64,000 bases of DNA, from the NCBI RefSeq assembly GCF_016909495.1, contig NZ_JAFBFW010000006.1, forward strand, positions 248,001 to 312,000. Direction: 5' to 3'. This stretch comes from Pantoea coffeiphila (lineage in GTDB: Bacteria > Pseudomonadota > Gammaproteobacteria > Enterobacterales > Enterobacteriaceae). Positions 36,930-45,780 of this stretch are shown here, in pieces (the stretch's first letter is position 1; every line of letters starts with the position of its first letter). The notes under the pieces were generated by a model. It was not told the DNA's origin and did no database searches. It was given only the letters and a program-made list of their open reading frames with translations. A program made the position numbers and the translations under genes.

Positions 36930-38369
36930 ATGAAAACGAATAATTCATCTGCAAAAAACTATCCAGATTTAAGTCAAGAAAAATGTAACATCGTTGAAAG
37001 GTCTCTTATCAAACGAGCTATAGGGGCAGCCTCAATTGGCAATGCTATAGAATGGTTTGATTTTGGGTTGTACGGGTATTTAGCAGTGACTCTTGGTGCA
37101 GTGTTTTTTCCGGAGGTAGGCCATAAAACGCAGTTATTATTCACTTACGCGACCTTTGCAATTGCTTTTTTAGTGAGGCCTCTTGGTGGGATGTTTTTCG
37201 GTCCCCTCGGAGACAGAATAGGGCGTAAAAAAGTTTTAGCCCTGACAATGATATTAATGGCTTTCAGTACCTTCGCTATCGGCCTTATCCCCAGTCATGA
37301 GCATATTGGTCTGTGGGCACCAGCCTTGCTACTGCTGGCTCGCGGCTTGCAGGGATTTTCAACCGGGGGGGAGTACAGCGGAGCTGCTACTTTCATCGCG
37401 GAGTATGCACCTGACGACAAGCGCGGCCAGCTTGGTAGTTGGCTGGAAATAGGCACGCTGGCGGGCTTGATCCTTTCTGCAGCCATAGTAGCAGGCCTCA
37501 CCATTTGGCTTAGCAGTGAAGAAATGCGTGCATGGGGATGGAGAATTCCATTCCTGATTTCAGCGCCGCTGGGTATCACTGGCGTCTGGTTGAGATTCCG
37601 GTTGGAAGAAACACCGGCCTTTCATCAACTCGAACAGAAAATGCAGGCGGCTAATCACGAACATCCTACTATCAGTCAGCAATGGAAAACTATAGTAAAA
37701 AGTTATATGAAGCCCTTTATAATTTGCATCGGGATGGTGTTTATACTGAACTTGGCTGATTATATGCTACTGTCCTATATGCCCAGCTATCTTAATACGG
37801 TAATGGGGCTGAGTGAGTTAGAAGGTCTGATTTCTGTGGTAGTCGCAATGCTATGCATGATGGCTGTTCTGCCATCAGTTGGAAAATTATCAGATATATA
37901 TGGTCGCAAGCCAGTTTGGATATTCGGATGTACAGGATTCATTTTACTCTCAGTTCCGTGTTTTTATGCTTTGGGTAGTAATAATATGTTGCTGGTTTTT
38001 GGCGGATTACTTTTACTGGGTTTGTTACTGACATGCTTCCTAAGCACGGTTGCGTCAACGCTTCCGGCATTATTCCCCACAGCAGTACGCTACAGTGGAC
38101 TTGCAATTGCCTATAACCTTTCTACGTCTGCGTTTGGCGGCACGGCACCATTGCTTTCATCATGGCTGGTAAATATAACCTCAAATCCTATCGCGCCGGC
38201 ATGGTACCTCACTTTAGGCGGGGTAATAGGACTCATTGCCGTCCTCTTCAGCAAAGAGACTGCGGGCCAACCGATGGAAGGGTGTTTACCTGTTGTAGAA
38301 TCAGTGAATGGAAAAGTGTTATCAGCAAGACATTTCGATAACATAAAAAGGCGATCGGCATCGATTTGA
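36930..38369 (+). CDS. ProP-like MFS transporter, probable ectoine/betaine importer
   Basis: 479 residues from ATG 36930 (TGGAGAAAAA upstream). Twelve membrane spans of the metabolite:H+ symporter family with the signature loop GDRIGRKKVLALTMILMAFSTFAIGLIPS and RGLQGFSTGGEYSGAATFIAEYAP, as in ProP and ShiA. ProP-type carriers import proline, betaine and ectoine. Being the last gene of the ectoine series, it probably supplies ectoine. An intrinsic terminator follows at 38451. It lacks the long C-terminal coiled coil that makes E. coli ProP osmosensing, which fits a feeding, not an osmoprotection, role. Confidence 0.87.
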   Translation: MKTNNSSAKNYPDLSQEKCNIVERSLIKRAIGAASIGNAIEWFDFGLYGYLAVTLGAVFFPEVGHKTQLLFTYATFAIAFLVRPLGGMFFGPLGDRIGRKKVLALTMILMAFSTFAIGLIPSHEHIGLWAPALLLLARGLQGFSTGGEYSGAATFIAEYAPDDKRGQLGSWLEIGTLAGLILSAAIVAGLTIWLSSEEMRAWGWRIPFLISAPLGITGVWLRFRLEETPAFHQLEQKMQAANHEHPTISQQWKTIVKSYMKPFIICIGMVFILNLADYMLLSYMPSYLNTVMGLSELEGLISVVVAMLCMMAVLPSVGKLSDIYGRKPVWIFGCTGFILLSVPCFYALGSNNMLLVFGGLLLLGLLLTCFLSTVASTLPALFPTAVRYSGLAIAYNLSTSAFGGTAPLLSSWLVNITSNPIAPAWYLTLGGVIGLIAVLFSKETAGQPMEGCLPVVESVNGKVLSARHFDNIKRRSASI

Positions 38370-38450
38370 TATTTTTTGCGATAGATAAATATCAGTTAAA
38401 ACTCAGTGATGCATTTATAAAATCATTCATCTGAAAATACAGTTAGACAT

Positions 38451-38483
38451 AAAACACCAACAGATAACCGTTGGTGTTTTTTT
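38451..38483 (+). terminator. Rho-independent terminator after the ectoine operon
   Basis: AAAACACCAAC pairs with GTTGGTGTTTT around an eight-base loop and is followed by further T residues. It closes the rightward doe series about 80 bases after the transporter stop. Confidence 0.88.
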
Positions 38484-38742
38484 GTCAACTCACCCAGTAA
38501 CTCTGCAAGATGTATAACAATCCAAATAAAGCAGAAAAAATTAACTGAATGTAGCATTGAAAACAGAAAGAAAAAATTATCTGACATGGTATTGTTTTGA
38601 GTGAATTTTAACCTTAAAAAATGTCAGGCAAAGTTCAAACAGATAAAAATTTTTTTAGGTTGAATGATCGTCTAGTTGTCATTAACTTGCCTGGCTGTTC
38701 AGCTACCATCAGGATTCAACGCAAATAACGAGAAGGTGTATT

Positions 38743-39645
38743 GTGTTACAAATGTATGGGGCACTCCGTACCAGTGAGGCCTTCAAGGCAAAAACTTATG
38801 CATTGCTGGCTTTGCTTGGCTCAATATTTTTTCTTGGGATCGGGACATCCCTTGCAAAAAAGTACCTTTTCCCCACCGTCGGCCCCCAGGGTACAACGGC
38901 ATTACGGCTGGGTTTTTCAGCTCTTTTTATGATGATCTCAACATGTTCATGGAGGATGCAACTTAACCGCTCAGACTGGAAGAAAGTCTTTCTATACGGC
39001 GCAGCGCTGGGGGGGATGAACTATTGTTTCTACATGTCGATAAAAACTCTCCCCTTTGGGCTGGCAGTGGCTATCCAATTTTCGGGCCCACTCAGCCTTA
39101 CGCTGTTTTCTTTACGACGTAAAATCACTTTGGTCTGGATTAGTCTGGCCGTGGCAGGGCTGTCGGTTTTATTGCCTTTAAGGGAGACAAGTAGTGCAGA
39201 TCCCGAAGGAGTGATGTACGCACTTTTTGCTGCTGTGATGTGGGCTTTGTATATTCAGGCAGGGAAAAGATTAGGACATATCTCAGCTGTTAATTCCGTT
39301 GCACTTGGTTTGATTATAGCTGCCTGCTTCACTGTCCCGGTGGGAGTGGTTTCTGCTGGCGCCAGTCTTTTCTCATGGCACATTCTCGCGGCAGGAGCAT
39401 GTATCGGCCTGATTGCCAGTGCGTTACCTGCAACGCTTGAGATGATTGCGTTAAAGCGTGTAAGCCGGGGAACGTTTGGCATTATGACCAGTCTTGAACC
39501 TGCAGTAGCAGCGGTGATGGGTTTTATTGTGTTACATGAGCAGCTAGGTAATGCGCAGTGGGGAGCGATTCTGATGATAATTTTCTCCTCAATGGGATGT
39601 ATGCTGACTTCAGATGATCAGGAATTGCCGACAGACCGGATTTAA
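38743..39645 (+). CDS. EamA-family exporter, RhtA-like
   Basis: 300 residues; GTG 38743 follows GAGAAGG at good spacing (ATG 38752 is the alternative). Ten hydrophobic segments in two EamA repeats are visible, with YFYMSIKTLPFGLAVAIQFSGPL-type and ALPATLEMIALKRVSRGTFGIMTSLEPAVAAVMGFIVLHE stretches like RhtA (threonine/homoserine exporter). It probably exports an amino acid or relieves overflow. It is a single-gene unit 260 bases beyond the previous terminator, in AT-richer DNA. Confidence 0.85.
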   Translation: MLQMYGALRTSEAFKAKTYALLALLGSIFFLGIGTSLAKKYLFPTVGPQGTTALRLGFSALFMMISTCSWRMQLNRSDWKKVFLYGAALGGMNYCFYMSIKTLPFGLAVAIQFSGPLSLTLFSLRRKITLVWISLAVAGLSVLLPLRETSSADPEGVMYALFAAVMWALYIQAGKRLGHISAVNSVALGLIIAACFTVPVGVVSAGASLFSWHILAAGACIGLIASALPATLEMIALKRVSRGTFGIMTSLEPAVAAVMGFIVLHEQLGNAQWGAILMIIFSSMGCMLTSDDQELPTDRI

Positions 39646-39806
39646 CCGAGGATTAATAATCAGGATATGCCGGGGCATGAGGGAAGTAGACTCTTGTTTA
39701 AGCAATGCATACTCTTTCAAAGATTTTTGACAGCCAAAACGGGTGGATGTGTTTATCATAATCGATACATAAATAAACACATCTATTGGTGCCATGTTTG
39801 ACTTTA

Positions 39807-40169
39807 CTAGTAATAAGTATCCTTTAATATCAGCTTGTCTGATTTGAAAATGAGATTCGACAGATCATAAGTGGTCAAGAAAGAACCTTTGGTAAGGTTT
39901 TCTTCTGAATCCATAAAGTCAATACCACATGCGCGCTGATTACTCCATCTTACTATGAAGTCTGCAATACCTTCTACCGTCACGATATCCCTTTCGAATG
40001 TCACTTCAACCTGAACAAGATCGTTCACGCTTCCGGTCAGGCAGGTCTCATTCTTTTTTAATGTTTTACAGTATCTTAATTTTGAGGACGCGTTCTGGTG
40101 AAGAAGGATCGGTACTATTTCTTGTGCGAACTTTGTGGAAAAGATAAGCAAAGCAGTATCATATTTCAT
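39807..40169 (-). CDS. Hypothetical protein, 120 residues
   Basis: The frame starts at ATG 40169 with CCCGGGAGAT upstream. The sequence is mixed alpha/beta with a central stretch VEVTFERDIVTVEGIADFIVRWSNQRACGIDFMD that faintly recalls PilZ-like beta barrels (a charged strand, then xxGIxF), but the RxxxR and DxSxxG signatures of PilZ are missing. No signal or membrane segment. Isolated, with gaps on both sides. Function not recognised. Confidence 0.55.
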   Translation of the reverse strand: MKYDTALLIFSTKFAQEIVPILLHQNASSKLRYCKTLKKNETCLTGSVNDLVQVEVTFERDIVTVEGIADFIVRWSNQRACGIDFMDSEENLTKGSFLTTYDLSNLIFKSDKLILKDTYY

Positions 40170-40663
40170 AGCAATCTCCCGGGAGATTCAATTTTAACTC
40201 TGATGAAAATAATAGTATCTCATTAGTTAAGCAACAATAATTTCCACGATGTAAAAATTAACCTAATCTACAGCCCAATCAGATACTAGTCAAAAAATAG
40301 GCACACATTTAAGAATGCGATGAGTTTGGAGCTCAATTTAGTATAGCAGTATTTACATTGTTAGTGACCATGACGAACTGAAAATATCAATATTTATCTT
40401 TTTTGGTTTTCGGTAATGAGATCTATGTCAGATTACTACCTACGTGATAAAGCCTGCGCAGTAAAACTGCATCTAAATTATAAAAACGCAGTTTTTAAGC
40501 GTCAATTCACATGTAAAAGCTCAATTGTTGGTGTTGGGTTAAATATACTTCAGTTGTGTTTAGTATTAATGAATCATTAGCTACTCTAAAATGATAAATG
40601 GGATTATCCCTTATGAGTTAAAGGGTTTTTTTGTTCATGAGTTTAAGTAGAAAGTAAAGAGGG
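40170..40663. other. Gene-free AT-rich gap with two terminator-like hairpins
   Basis: No coding frame was convincing. AAAACTGC (40463-40470) pairs with GCAGTTTTT (40488-40496), and CCCTT (40608-40612) pairs with AAGGG (40621-40625) followed by seven T. Both read as + strand terminators although no + strand gene lies upstream, so a small RNA ending here is possible. No promoter was assigned. Confidence 0.35.
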
Positions 40664-41122
40664 TTAGGTGATGGGCAAAGTGAAACCTGTTTTAACGCGA
40701 TCCATAACAACCATAGTCTTAAAGGATTTTACATGTGAATTCTTATGAAAGAAGGTCTTAGTAAAGCTTTCATAATCGCCGATGGTTTTTGCAGAGATAA
40801 TAAGAACAAAATCAGCATCACCTGTGATGTAAAAACCGCTCATTATCTCAGGAGTAGATTTAATGATTTTTTTGAAAGAGTCAACAATATCTATATGGCC
40901 ACGCTCAAGCGTAACGGAAACAAGTACTTGTACAGGACGGCCAATCAGCTCTGGTGAAACGATCACTACTTCACTTTCAATCACACCTTGTTCGCGTAAC
41001 TTCTTTATACGTCGCTGAACACCCGTGCTTGATAAGCCGATCATCTCACCCAGTTCATCGCTGGTAACTTTACTGTTTCTTTGCAAGACATCAAGGATCT
41101 TGGCATCCAGACGGTCAATCAT
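40664..41122 (-). CDS. Lrp/AsnC-family regulator divergent from the permease
   Basis: 152 residues: HTH in LDAKILDVLQRNSKVTSDELGEMIGLSSTGVQRRIKKLREQGVIESEVVI, then the RAM domain with TPEIMSGFYITGDADFVLIISAKTIGDYESF. Different from the DoeX-like protein. Divergent across 108 bases from a CycA-type permease, which it probably controls in response to an amino acid. An L-amino acid deaminase gene downstream may belong to the same response. Confidence 0.9.
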   Translation of the reverse strand: MIDRLDAKILDVLQRNSKVTSDELGEMIGLSSTGVQRRIKKLREQGVIESEVVIVSPELIGRPVQVLVSVTLERGHIDIVDSFKKIIKSTPEIMSGFYITGDADFVLIISAKTIGDYESFTKTFFHKNSHVKSFKTMVVMDRVKTGFTLPIT

Positions 41123-41230
41123 TTTTTAGATCCAAATTTTATCAGATCGCAATTATATCTGACCTTTAAATAAAAGTTAAGTTCCGCACATCAGATGGAT
41201 GTGTCCTGTATCATTTTCTAAGAGGGTACT

Positions 41231-42652
41231 ATGAACAACTACAATAAATCAGAAAGGGTTGAGTCTTCGAAGCCCACCGGGCTGGTTCGTTCGCTTAGCA
41301 ACAGACATATTCAACTCATATCCATAAGCGGTGCGATAGGAACCGGACTGTTTATGGGATCTGGGCAGATGATTAATCAATCGGGTTCATCAATTATTTT
41401 TACGTATCTGATAATTGGTTTTTTTCTTTTTTTTGTAATGCGAACCATGGGAGAGTTACTTCTTTCTAATCTCGAGTACAACAGCTTTGCCGATTTCTGC
41501 TCGGACTTGATTGGGCCCTGGGCGGGATTCTTTGTTGCATGGTCATATTGGTTTCAATGGGTTATAACGATAATAGGTGATGTATTGATAATAGGTGTTT
41601 ACTGGAAGTTCTGGTATCCCGGAACGCCGGAGTGGATGCCCGCTTTTGTTGCGTTATTTACTCTGATTTCGATCAATATGATTGCAACACGTCTTTTTGG
41701 CGAATTTGAATTCTGGTTTTCGCTCATAAAGGTTGTTGCAATCGTATCTCTGATTTTTGTCGCTGGATATATGGTTTTTTCAGGATTTATTTCACCAGAC
41801 GGAGTGAAAGCCTCTACTTCAAATCTGACTGATGGCAAGGTACTTTTCCCTCATGGTATTGCAGGCTTTCTCGCAGGATTTCAGATTGCTCTATATTCTT
41901 TCGGGGGGGTTGAATTGGTTGGAACTACAGCCGCAGAGACTAAAAATCCAGAAAAATCTTTGCCAATGGCAATAAATGCCATCCCGTTGAGAATAATAGT
42001 TTTTTACGTCTTATCTCTGGCTTCAATTATTGCGGTGAGCGGTTATGCCAATATAAATCCTGATACAAGTCCTTTTGTTAAATTGTTTCTTGTTGCAGGA
42101 TTTCCGGCTGCAGCAGGTATTATAAATTTCGTAGTTCTTACGTCTGCTCTTTCATCAGCTAATAGCGCAGTCTATTCAACAGTACGGATGGTCTACGGAC
42201 TTGCACGGGCGGGTGATGCGCCACCATCATTAGGTCGGTTGTCTTCATGGTCAGTGCCATGCAATGCCTTGCTGCATTCTTCTTTCTTCATGATGATCGG
42301 TGTTGCACTAATATTTGTTTTTCCAAATGCTATGTCTGTATTTTTGTTGGTTTCAACTGTTGTAGCAATTACAACCACGTTCGTATGGTCTATGATATTA
42401 ATCTCATATCTTATTTATCGTAAAAAGAGACCTGAGCTTCATAATACATCACGTTTCAAAGCTCCGATAGGGATTGTTATGAGTTGGGCTGGGTTGGTTT
42501 TCTTTGTTTTCTCAATAATCATCCTTGCATTTAATGAGAATACCAGGATCGGATTGTATATCACGCCATTATGGTTTATAGCACTTGTGTTCTGTTACCT
42601 TTATACGCTGAAAAAGAAGAAAGCAGATTATTCCTTATCTTTAAACGAATAA
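41231..42652 (+). CDS. Amino acid permease, AAT/CycA type
   Basis: 473 residues, about 12 membrane spans. Start region LVRSLSNRHIQLISISGAIGTGLFMGSGQMINQSGSS is the APC-superfamily signature; WSYWFQWVITIIGDVLIIGVYWKFWYPG and GGVELVGTTAAETKNPEKSLPMAINAIPLRIIVFY resemble CycA (D-serine/D-alanine/glycine importer). It imports amino acids with protons. Together with the Lrp-type regulator upstream and the deaminase downstream, an amino-acid scavenging role is likely; which amino acid cannot be said. Confidence 0.88.
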   Translation: MNNYNKSERVESSKPTGLVRSLSNRHIQLISISGAIGTGLFMGSGQMINQSGSSIIFTYLIIGFFLFFVMRTMGELLLSNLEYNSFADFCSDLIGPWAGFFVAWSYWFQWVITIIGDVLIIGVYWKFWYPGTPEWMPAFVALFTLISINMIATRLFGEFEFWFSLIKVVAIVSLIFVAGYMVFSGFISPDGVKASTSNLTDGKVLFPHGIAGFLAGFQIALYSFGGVELVGTTAAETKNPEKSLPMAINAIPLRIIVFYVLSLASIIAVSGYANINPDTSPFVKLFLVAGFPAAAGIINFVVLTSALSSANSAVYSTVRMVYGLARAGDAPPSLGRLSSWSVPCNALLHSSFFMMIGVALIFVFPNAMSVFLLVSTVVAITTTFVWSMILISYLIYRKKRPELHNTSRFKAPIGIVMSWAGLVFFVFSIIILAFNENTRIGLYITPLWFIALVFCYLYTLKKKKADYSLSLNE

Positions 42653-43774
42653 GGGATTTAAAGGCCCAGTCATAATCTGTGTTGTACTTTCCTTTAGAGG
42701 ATGGCTATATAGGAAAAAAGCTTTGCAGGGGTGAAGGATTCGCCCCTCTTTCCATTTGTAATCTGTTTTAATCTAATCTCATCTAGTCAAATTAATCGCG
42801 CGTGACTAAATTTATTGCCATGAACTCAAATTCATGGAATTGCATTATTTGCATGAGCTGGAAATTTTTTAAAAGGGTGCTATCATGCCAAAATCAATTA
42901 AATCAAACTCGACAACTACATGGTCGTGGTCAACCCTACGATAACCGTAAACCAGTAAATCCTGATTTTGATGCAAGCTGTTATCAGGTTGTACTGAAGG
43001 AATAAATTTATAAAATATGTTTATTCAAATACTAGGTCTTTCTTATACAGGGTCAACCTAATGGCCCCACTCAGCGATCTGACGTTAAATAAGCTATAAA
43101 TCGTTGTGCGCCTCTAAACTCCCCCCTATCACTCAAGATACAGGTCAGATTTGTCTGCATGTCAGGTAAAATCCATTACTAAGATCAGGCTAAATTGATC
43201 AATGAGAGCTGGTCAGTTAGTGACGCTAACCCATGTTAACATGGTGGTTATACAGGGTAATCTATGTTAATAAATTTTTCTCTGCCTAAGTTTTGCTCTG
43301 GAGGGCAGATTAATCTGCTCGAGAAAAATGATGTGATGCGATTTTCTCTGTGAATTTTTTCCAATCTTTTTCCTACAAAAAAGAAAAAAAACCACTTTTT
43401 TTCTGTTGAGTGATATTTTTTTTCTGGATGTGGGTGTTATTTAGACAAACTAATCACACTAACGACAAAGCAGCTTTTAGAGTCTTCTCCATTGAGGATG
43501 ATTTGAATAGTTTTCTTTGTTAAAATTTTGCCGTAAAAATGTTCATTAGATTTTTGTGAAGTTATGCAATTAATAACAAAATAATTGGTTGAATTAAATT
43601 GATGGCTCTATAGATCGATTTTAATTAATCAGTGTTTTTATATGAGAGATTAACATCTAAGTGTAGGGTTATAAATAATAATCAAAAAGATATTCGTTCA
43701 TTAGAAAAAGCCTGCAGTTAACGGGTTAAATATAATCGATTTCTGGGATAAAACCAAAAGGAAATATTTTTCAC
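42653..43774. other. Long AT-rich gap between permease and deaminase genes
   Basis: A 1.1-kb stretch without a standard gene. It holds a possible terminator (AGGGGTG 42727-42733 with CGCCCCT 42741-42747), overlapping short frames around 42802-43005, a 14-base palindrome CCATGTTAACATGG at 43231-43244, runs of A and T, and TATAAT at 43731-43736, 39 bases before the deaminase start. The palindrome is a candidate operator. Nothing else was recognised. Confidence 0.4.
42885..42944 (+). CDS. Tiny possible peptide gene (19 residues)
   Basis: AAAAGGG seven bases before ATG 42885 is a good ribosome site. The peptide is MPKSIKSNSTTTWSWSTLR. A second frame across the same bases (to 43005) ends VNPDFDASCYQVVLKE and looks more protein-like, so the two may be the halves of one frameshifted small gene. 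The W-x-W run recalls darobactin-type cores, but no radical SAM maturase lies nearby. Low confidence that either is expressed. Confidence 0.25.
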   Translation: MPKSIKSNSTTTWSWSTLR

Positions 43775-45184
43775 ATGAATGTAACAAGAAGAAAGTTTAT
43801 AATTGGCGGGGCTGCAGTTGCTGCGGCAGGTGGGGTTGGTATTCTTACTCCTATGCTAACACGTGAAGGCAGGTTAATTCCTGGCAAACCTCGTTCAGGC
43901 TTTGTCCAAGGACTATCAGGGACACTCCCGAAGCAAGCCGATGTCGTTGTTATCGGAGGTGGAATTTTAGGAATAATGACGGCTATTAATCTTGTGGAGA
44001 GAGGCCAGTCTGTAGTGGTGTTAGAAAAAGGGAACATCGCTGGCGAGCAATCTAGCCGCTTTTATGGGCAAGTGATGACCTACAAAATGCCAGATGCGAC
44101 TTTCCAGCTTCATCATATCGCTAAACAACGCTGGCGTGAGATGAATGCGAAAATTGGAGCAGATACCAGCTATCGGACTCAGGGAAGAGTTGAAGTCCCC
44201 CATGATGAAAAAGATCTGGAATTTGTAAGAGAATGGATCTCAAGAAAGGGAAATGATGCTGGAAGCAATATTCCATTCAAAACCCGTATTATCGAGGGGA
44301 CTGAGTTAAATAATAGACTTCGTGGCGCAACTTCAAACTGGAAAATCGCTGGATTTGAAGAAGATTCTGGCAGTCTTGATCCCGAAATTGCTGCATTTGT
44401 AATGGCTGAATATGCCCAAAAGATGGGTGTTAAAATCTATACAAATTGTGCCGCTCGAGGTATTGAAACACAGGCTGGAGCAGTCTCTGATGTTGTCACC
44501 GAACATGGGGCGATCAGGGCATCTAAAGTCGTTGTAGCCGGGGGAGCATGGTCACGCTTGTTCATGAAGAACCTGAATGTGGATATTCAAACGCTGCCTG
44601 CTTACCAGTCTCAACAGCTGATTAGTGCGGCACCAGGCGCTCCGGGTGGGAACGTCGCATTGCCCGGTAGCATATTCTTCCGGGAGCAAGCTGATGGTAG
44701 CTACGCAACTTCACCTCGCGTGGTTGTTGCGCCTGTAGTTCAAGAATCTTTCATTTACGGTTACAAGTACATGCCTCTTATGGCTGACTTCCCAGTACAT
44801 ATTGCCTTGAATGAGCAGCTGGTCAATTCTATCAAGCAGCAATCTCATTGGAGTAATAATGAAGTTACTCCGTTCGAGAAATATCGTGATATGACTGCAG
44901 CACCTGATTATAAAGATTTGAATGCGTCGCTTGAAAAGTTAAAAGCTGAGTTCCCTGCTTTCAAAGAGTCGAAAATCATCGATCAATGGAGCGGAGCTAT
45001 GGCTATTGCTCCAGACGAACATCCTTACATTTCTGAAATTAAAGAATACCCGGGAATGGTAATTAACACAGCTACCGGCTGGGGTATGACAGAAAGTCCT
45101 GTATCAGCGGAAATCACAGCAGATCTATTGTTAGGTAAAACTCCTATTATTGATCCAAAACCTTTCAGTATTTATCGTTTCTGA
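43775..45184 (+). CDS. Membrane-associated L-amino acid deaminase (Proteus/Providencia type)
   Basis: 469 residues, near the 471-473 of Proteus L-amino acid deaminases. The N-terminus NVTRRKFIIGGAAVAAAGGVGILTPM is a twin-arginine-like, membrane-anchoring segment. FAD motif: VVVIGGGILGIMTAINLVERG. Family-specific stretches match from memory: EKGNIAGEQSSRFYGQ, ADTSYRTQGRVE, FEEDSGSLDPEIAAF, KIYTNCAARGIET, INTATGWGMTESP and the tail IDPKPFSIYRF. The enzyme turns L-amino acids into 2-oxo acids and ammonia, passing electrons to the respiratory chain. It is best known from the Proteus-Providencia-Morganella group. Confidence 0.9.
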   Translation: MNVTRRKFIIGGAAVAAAGGVGILTPMLTREGRLIPGKPRSGFVQGLSGTLPKQADVVVIGGGILGIMTAINLVERGQSVVVLEKGNIAGEQSSRFYGQVMTYKMPDATFQLHHIAKQRWREMNAKIGADTSYRTQGRVEVPHDEKDLEFVREWISRKGNDAGSNIPFKTRIIEGTELNNRLRGATSNWKIAGFEEDSGSLDPEIAAFVMAEYAQKMGVKIYTNCAARGIETQAGAVSDVVTEHGAIRASKVVVAGGAWSRLFMKNLNVDIQTLPAYQSQQLISAAPGAPGGNVALPGSIFFREQADGSYATSPRVVVAPVVQESFIYGYKYMPLMADFPVHIALNEQLVNSIKQQSHWSNNEVTPFEKYRDMTAAPDYKDLNASLEKLKAEFPAFKESKIIDQWSGAMAIAPDEHPYISEIKEYPGMVINTATGWGMTESPVSAEITADLLLGKTPIIDPKPFSIYRF

Positions 45185-45196
45185 TTTTTTTATTAA

Positions 45197-45230
45197 ATAG
45201 CGCCGATTTAAAATACGGCGCTATATTTTT
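45197..45230 (+). terminator. Rho-independent terminator after the L-amino acid deaminase gene
   Basis: ATAGCGCCG (45197-45205) pairs with CGGCGCTAT (45216-45224) around a ten-base loop, then ATTTTT. It lies 13 bases after the stop. Confidence 0.85.
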
Positions 45231-45372
45231 AAATGAGTAATCTGTTCGCAGTATAAAATACAACAATCAGTTATAAATGTTGGTTTATTTACACTCTATT
45301 CCCCTCGCTGCGCCTCTGTAAGTCAGCAATCGCTTCAAGCAAGTCGTCTTCTTTCAATGGTCACTGGGATTT

Positions 45373-45765
45373 TCAGGCCGTATCCTTGCGACGGCATCGC
45401 GGTTGCTGGATCCTCGGCGCACGCATTTTCCGGGGGATCCAGAGTCCGGCACGTACCATAAGCTGACCTACAGTCTCTTTAGCCAGTACAACGTCATGAA
45501 GCTCGGCCAGCTTCTCGCAGGCGAGCGTCGGACCAAAATCGGCGTAGTTATCCCGGATGATGTCCAGCGCAAGTTCAGCCAGGCCGGGCAGAAGCTGGCG
45601 ATTACCACGCAGTCCGCGCCGGCAGTTCATCAGAGCCAGTGGCCCGGACTCACGATAACGTGCAAGCAATCGCCAGCAGTTGCGTCCTCAAGCTTGAACT
45701 CATAAAAGGACGATAAAGCGGACATTTCAATATAGCCAGAGACGGACATCTGAATTTAGCCACTA
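45373..45765 (-). mobile_element. Truncated ISNCY-like element A with transposase fragment
   Basis: A 98-codon frame (45373-45669) reads LARYRESGPLALMNCRRGLRGNRQLLPGLAELALDIIRDNYADFGPTLACEKLAEL...AKETVGQLMVRAGLWIP, the N-terminal HTH and linker region of ISNCY transposases. It stops before the catalytic core and lacks the proper N-terminus. Beyond it, GCGGACATTTCAATATAGCC and CGGACATCTGAATTTAGCC (about 45717-45765) look like one terminal repeat of the element. The other end is missing, so this is a dead remnant. Confidence 0.75.
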
Positions 45766-45780
45766 CAGATTTTGTCTACC

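Noticed and set aside
39807..40169. PilZ domain in the 120-residue protein
   Set aside because: The RxxxR and DxSxxG c-di-GMP motifs are missing; only a faint strand similarity remains.
42885..42944. Darobactin-like RiPP precursor
   Set aside because: No radical SAM maturase, transporter or conserved leader nearby; the W-S-W similarity is too short.
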